7,024 bases of DNA, taken from NCBI GenBank assembly GCA_012515135.1, contig JAAYYX010000201.1, positions 1-7,024 of the forward strand, in the 5' to 3' direction. The stretch is from Clostridiales bacterium (GTDB taxonomy: Bacteria; Bacillota; Clostridia; Peptostreptococcales; Anaerovoracaceae). Shown one piece after another: positions 5,789 through 7,024 of the stretch (its first letter is position 1; the number at the start of each line of letters is the position of its first letter). The notes under the pieces were generated by a model that was not told the origin of the DNA, did not search any database, and saw only the letters and a list, made by a program, of their open reading frames with translations. A program made the position numbers and the translations under genes.

Positions 5789-6398
5789 AGGACTGCAGAT
5801 ATTTGAAGTCGGTCTTATACTTTCCATAGTGACAAATTTTCTCGGGGTCCTTGATCTGGGGAAAGTTTTTTCTTTTATTATTTCTGTTATTTCAGTATGC
5901 GTATTTATGATAATGCTGACAGGAGCCGAAAGGCTTACCGAATACGATATAGGTTTTATAAAGACAAGAAATCTTTTGATAGCAGGTGTTTTGCTGAGTT
6001 CAGTCATAGCGCTTCTTATGGGCATGGCTCTGGCTGATATAGAGTACTGGATGAGTGTTACGGCAGTAATTTTTGTTATTGCAAGAGCGGCGGTATATAT
6101 AGCAGTTGTGGGCATGGCGATTTCAGGATGCGTAGGCATCTCAAAAAGAAAAAAAGGCAGAAAAAGCAAAAAACGTATTGACCTGGAAAACGAATATAAA
6201 GAGAAGTGCAACAGAACATGGAAGGTTTATCTATGGCTTTCAGTGATCAGCATTGCTATTGATGCGGCAGGTGTTATACTTATAAATCAGGATCCGGTCA
6301 TATGGACCGCTTTGATATGGATCGCCGGAACTGCAGTAATGGTATCAGGGGCAATCGCGGCAAAAAGGGTCAATGAGGCTTTTGATCTATGCAGCTAG
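5772..6398 (+). CDS. Second six-helix membrane protein of unknown function
   Basis: Family not recognised. The 208-residue product has about six hydrophobic helices (near residues 8-27, 31-51, 66-88, 93-118, 151-172 and 175-197) and a strongly basic loop between helices four and five (KRKKGRKSKKR, 125-135) followed by an acidic stretch (DLENEYKEK). By the positive-inside rule that loop should be cytoplasmic, which would put both ends in the cytoplasm too. The ATG at 5772 lies inside the preceding gene (17-base overlap, different frame); CAGGG directly before it is very close and AAGGGG at 5754-5759 is 12 bases away, so translational coupling is likely. The C-terminus (AAKRVNEAFDL) resembles that of the upstream protein (CRFIERAYDYV). 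The gene ends the pair; a new promoter for the next gene follows. Function unknown. Confidence 0.78.
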   Translation: MKCDLKGLQIFEVGLILSIVTNFLGVLDLGKVFSFIISVISVCVFMIMLTGAERLTEYDIGFIKTRNLLIAGVLLSSVIALLMGMALADIEYWMSVTAVIFVIARAAVYIAVVGMAISGCVGISKRKKGRKSKKRIDLENEYKEKCNRTWKVYLWLSVISIAIDAAGVILINQDPVIWTALIWIAGTAVMVSGAIAAKRVNEAFDLCS

Positions 6399-6454
6399 CA
6401 TTAGCCGCACCCGCTCATAACTATTTATTTCAAAATCCCATTTATGGAACAGAC

Positions 6455-6468
6455 GCAAATATATTTGC
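6455..6468. promoter_or_regulatory. Perfect 14-bp palindrome over a -35 box
   Basis: GCAAATATATTTGC reads the same on both strands and shares four bases with the -35 box (6465-6470) of the downstream regulator gene. The position suits an operator. No second copy is present in the window, and the binding protein is unknown. Confidence 0.5.
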
Positions 6469-6493
6469 ACCTGTTTTTTATTTGTGTTAAAAT
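6465..6493 (+). promoter_or_regulatory. Promoter of the PAS/sigma-54 activator gene
   Basis: TTGCAC (6465-6470) and TAAAAT (6488-6493) are 17 bases apart, with an extended -10 TG at 6485-6486. Expected start is near 6500, some 16 nt before the ATG at 6516. This is a housekeeping (SigA-type) promoter; I find no -24/-12 sigma-54 promoter in the gap. Confidence 0.65.
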
Positions 6494-6505
6494 GACTTTG
6501 TATTT

Positions 6506-6513
6506 GAGGAGAG
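6506..6513 (+). promoter_or_regulatory. Ribosome binding site of the PAS/sigma-54 activator gene
   Basis: GAGGAGAG upstream of ATG 6516. Depending on the register used, spacing is four to six bases, slightly short but workable. Confidence 0.65.
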
Positions 6514-6515
6514 AT

Positions 6516-7024
6516 ATGGATATCAGAGAATATGAAGAGCTTCTGAAACAAATGACCGGCATAATAAAAGAAGCGGTCCATGTGGTGGATGCCGGCGGCC
6601 GAAGCATCATTTACAATCAGGCAATGGCAAATCTGGAAGAGACCCGCAGAGAAGAAGTACTGGGGACTCTTTTTGCCGATACTTTTTCAAATATACCAAA
6701 GGAAGAAAGTACGATGCTGAATGCCCTGCGTTACGGCAAAGCCACCATGAACAAACAGCAGACTTATCTTAACAAATACGGCAAAGAAATAACCACTGTA
6801 AATTCTACTGTCCCTGTTATAATTGATGGAAAAATCGTTGCGGCAGTGGAAATAGCCAGAGATATAACAGACATAAAAAACTTGTCGAATACCATACTGG
6901 AGCTGCAGGAAGAATCAATAAAACCCAAAAAAACAGAACATCAGGGCATAAAGCACTATAACTTTACGGATATAATAGGAGAAGATACGGAGTTCGTGAA
7001 ACTGGTGGATTCAGCAAAAAAAGC
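6516..7024 (+). CDS. PAS-domain sigma-54-dependent transcriptional activator, RocR-like (3' partial)
   Basis: The frame stays open to the right edge, giving 169 complete codons with no stop. Residues about 8-118 form a PAS sensor domain: IIKEAVHVVDAGGRSIIYNQ (16-35) is a typical PAS start and ends with NSTVPVIIDGKIVAAVEIARDITD (in two blocks, 96-107 and 108-119). A helical linker (120-145) leads to HYNFTDIIGED (147-157), the characteristic first segment of the AAA+ sigma-54 interaction domain. The Walker A, GAFTGA and HTH parts would lie beyond the window. Proteins with this build (RocR, BkdR, PrdR types) sense a small signal and use ATP to open sigma-54 promoters, often for amino-acid catabolism genes in Firmicutes. 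The specific target cannot be told, as the likely regulated genes are downstream. Gap to the preceding gene is 117 bp with its own promoter. Confidence 0.9.
   Translation, partial: MDIREYEELLKQMTGIIKEAVHVVDAGGRSIIYNQAMANLEETRREEVLGTLFADTFSNIPKEESTMLNALRYGKATMNKQQTYLNKYGKEITTVNSTVPVIIDGKIVAAVEIARDITDIKNLSNTILELQEESIKPKKTEHQGIKHYNFTDIIGEDTEFVKLVDSAKK

Noticed and set aside
6391..6408. Stem-loop at the end of the second membrane gene (GCTA-4-TAGC plus two outer pairs around one mismatch)
   Set aside because: Short, interrupted stem with no T-run after it; not supportable as an intrinsic terminator.
6399..6515. Sigma-54 (-24/-12) promoter before the PAS activator
   Set aside because: GG at 6446-6447 is not followed by TGC at the required distance; the SigA-type boxes explain the region better.

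Overview
The window looks like chromosomal DNA of an anaerobic, low-to-moderate GC Gram-positive bacterium, most likely a Clostridia-type Firmicute. The support for this is strong GGAGG-type ribosome binding sites, frequent AGA/ATA codons, SigA-like promoters, the adjacent walJ (yycJ) and rlmH genes typical of Firmicutes, a flavodoxin/2[4Fe-4S] (EFR1-type) protein typical of anaerobes, and a RocR-type PAS/sigma-54 activator. The exact genus cannot be read from the sequence. I see no insertion sequence, phage gene, CRISPR array, tRNA or rRNA, and no stretch over 300 bases without a gene.

Layout. (1) Positions 2-709 hold a 5'-truncated AlkD-type DNA alkylation repair protein, followed after 45 nt by an EFR1-type flavodoxin-ferredoxin protein (755-1498). 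(2) Converging on it with a 4-bp overlap of stop codons is a minus-strand RNase H (rnhA, 1495-2067). (3) A 115-bp divergent control region (2068-2182) carries a consensus SigA promoter for the rightward operon walJ - rlmH - nhaA (2183-4639) and back-to-back promoter candidates for rnhA. (4) A minus-strand ArsR-type repressor (4685-5002) converges on nhaA. (5) Divergent from it are two tandem overlapping genes for six-helix membrane proteins of unknown function (5132-5788 and 5772-6398); a perfect 8-8-8 inverted repeat overlaps the arsR promoter. (6) After a 117-bp gap holding a good promoter and a perfect 14-bp palindrome, a PAS-sigma-54 activator gene starts at 6516 and runs off the right edge.

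How the parts work together. AlkD (base excision), RlmH (23S rRNA methylation), WalJ (nuclease-like metallo-hydrolase) and RNase H are housekeeping nucleic-acid enzymes. NhaA, a Na+/H+ antiporter, is translationally coupled to rlmH, an accessory addition to an otherwise ordinary operon. The least explained part is the arsR/two-membrane-protein locus: the two membrane proteins look like divergent paralogs of each other, and the layout suggests a small regulated membrane system of unknown substrate. This is the best candidate here for something undescribed, but the evidence is architectural only.
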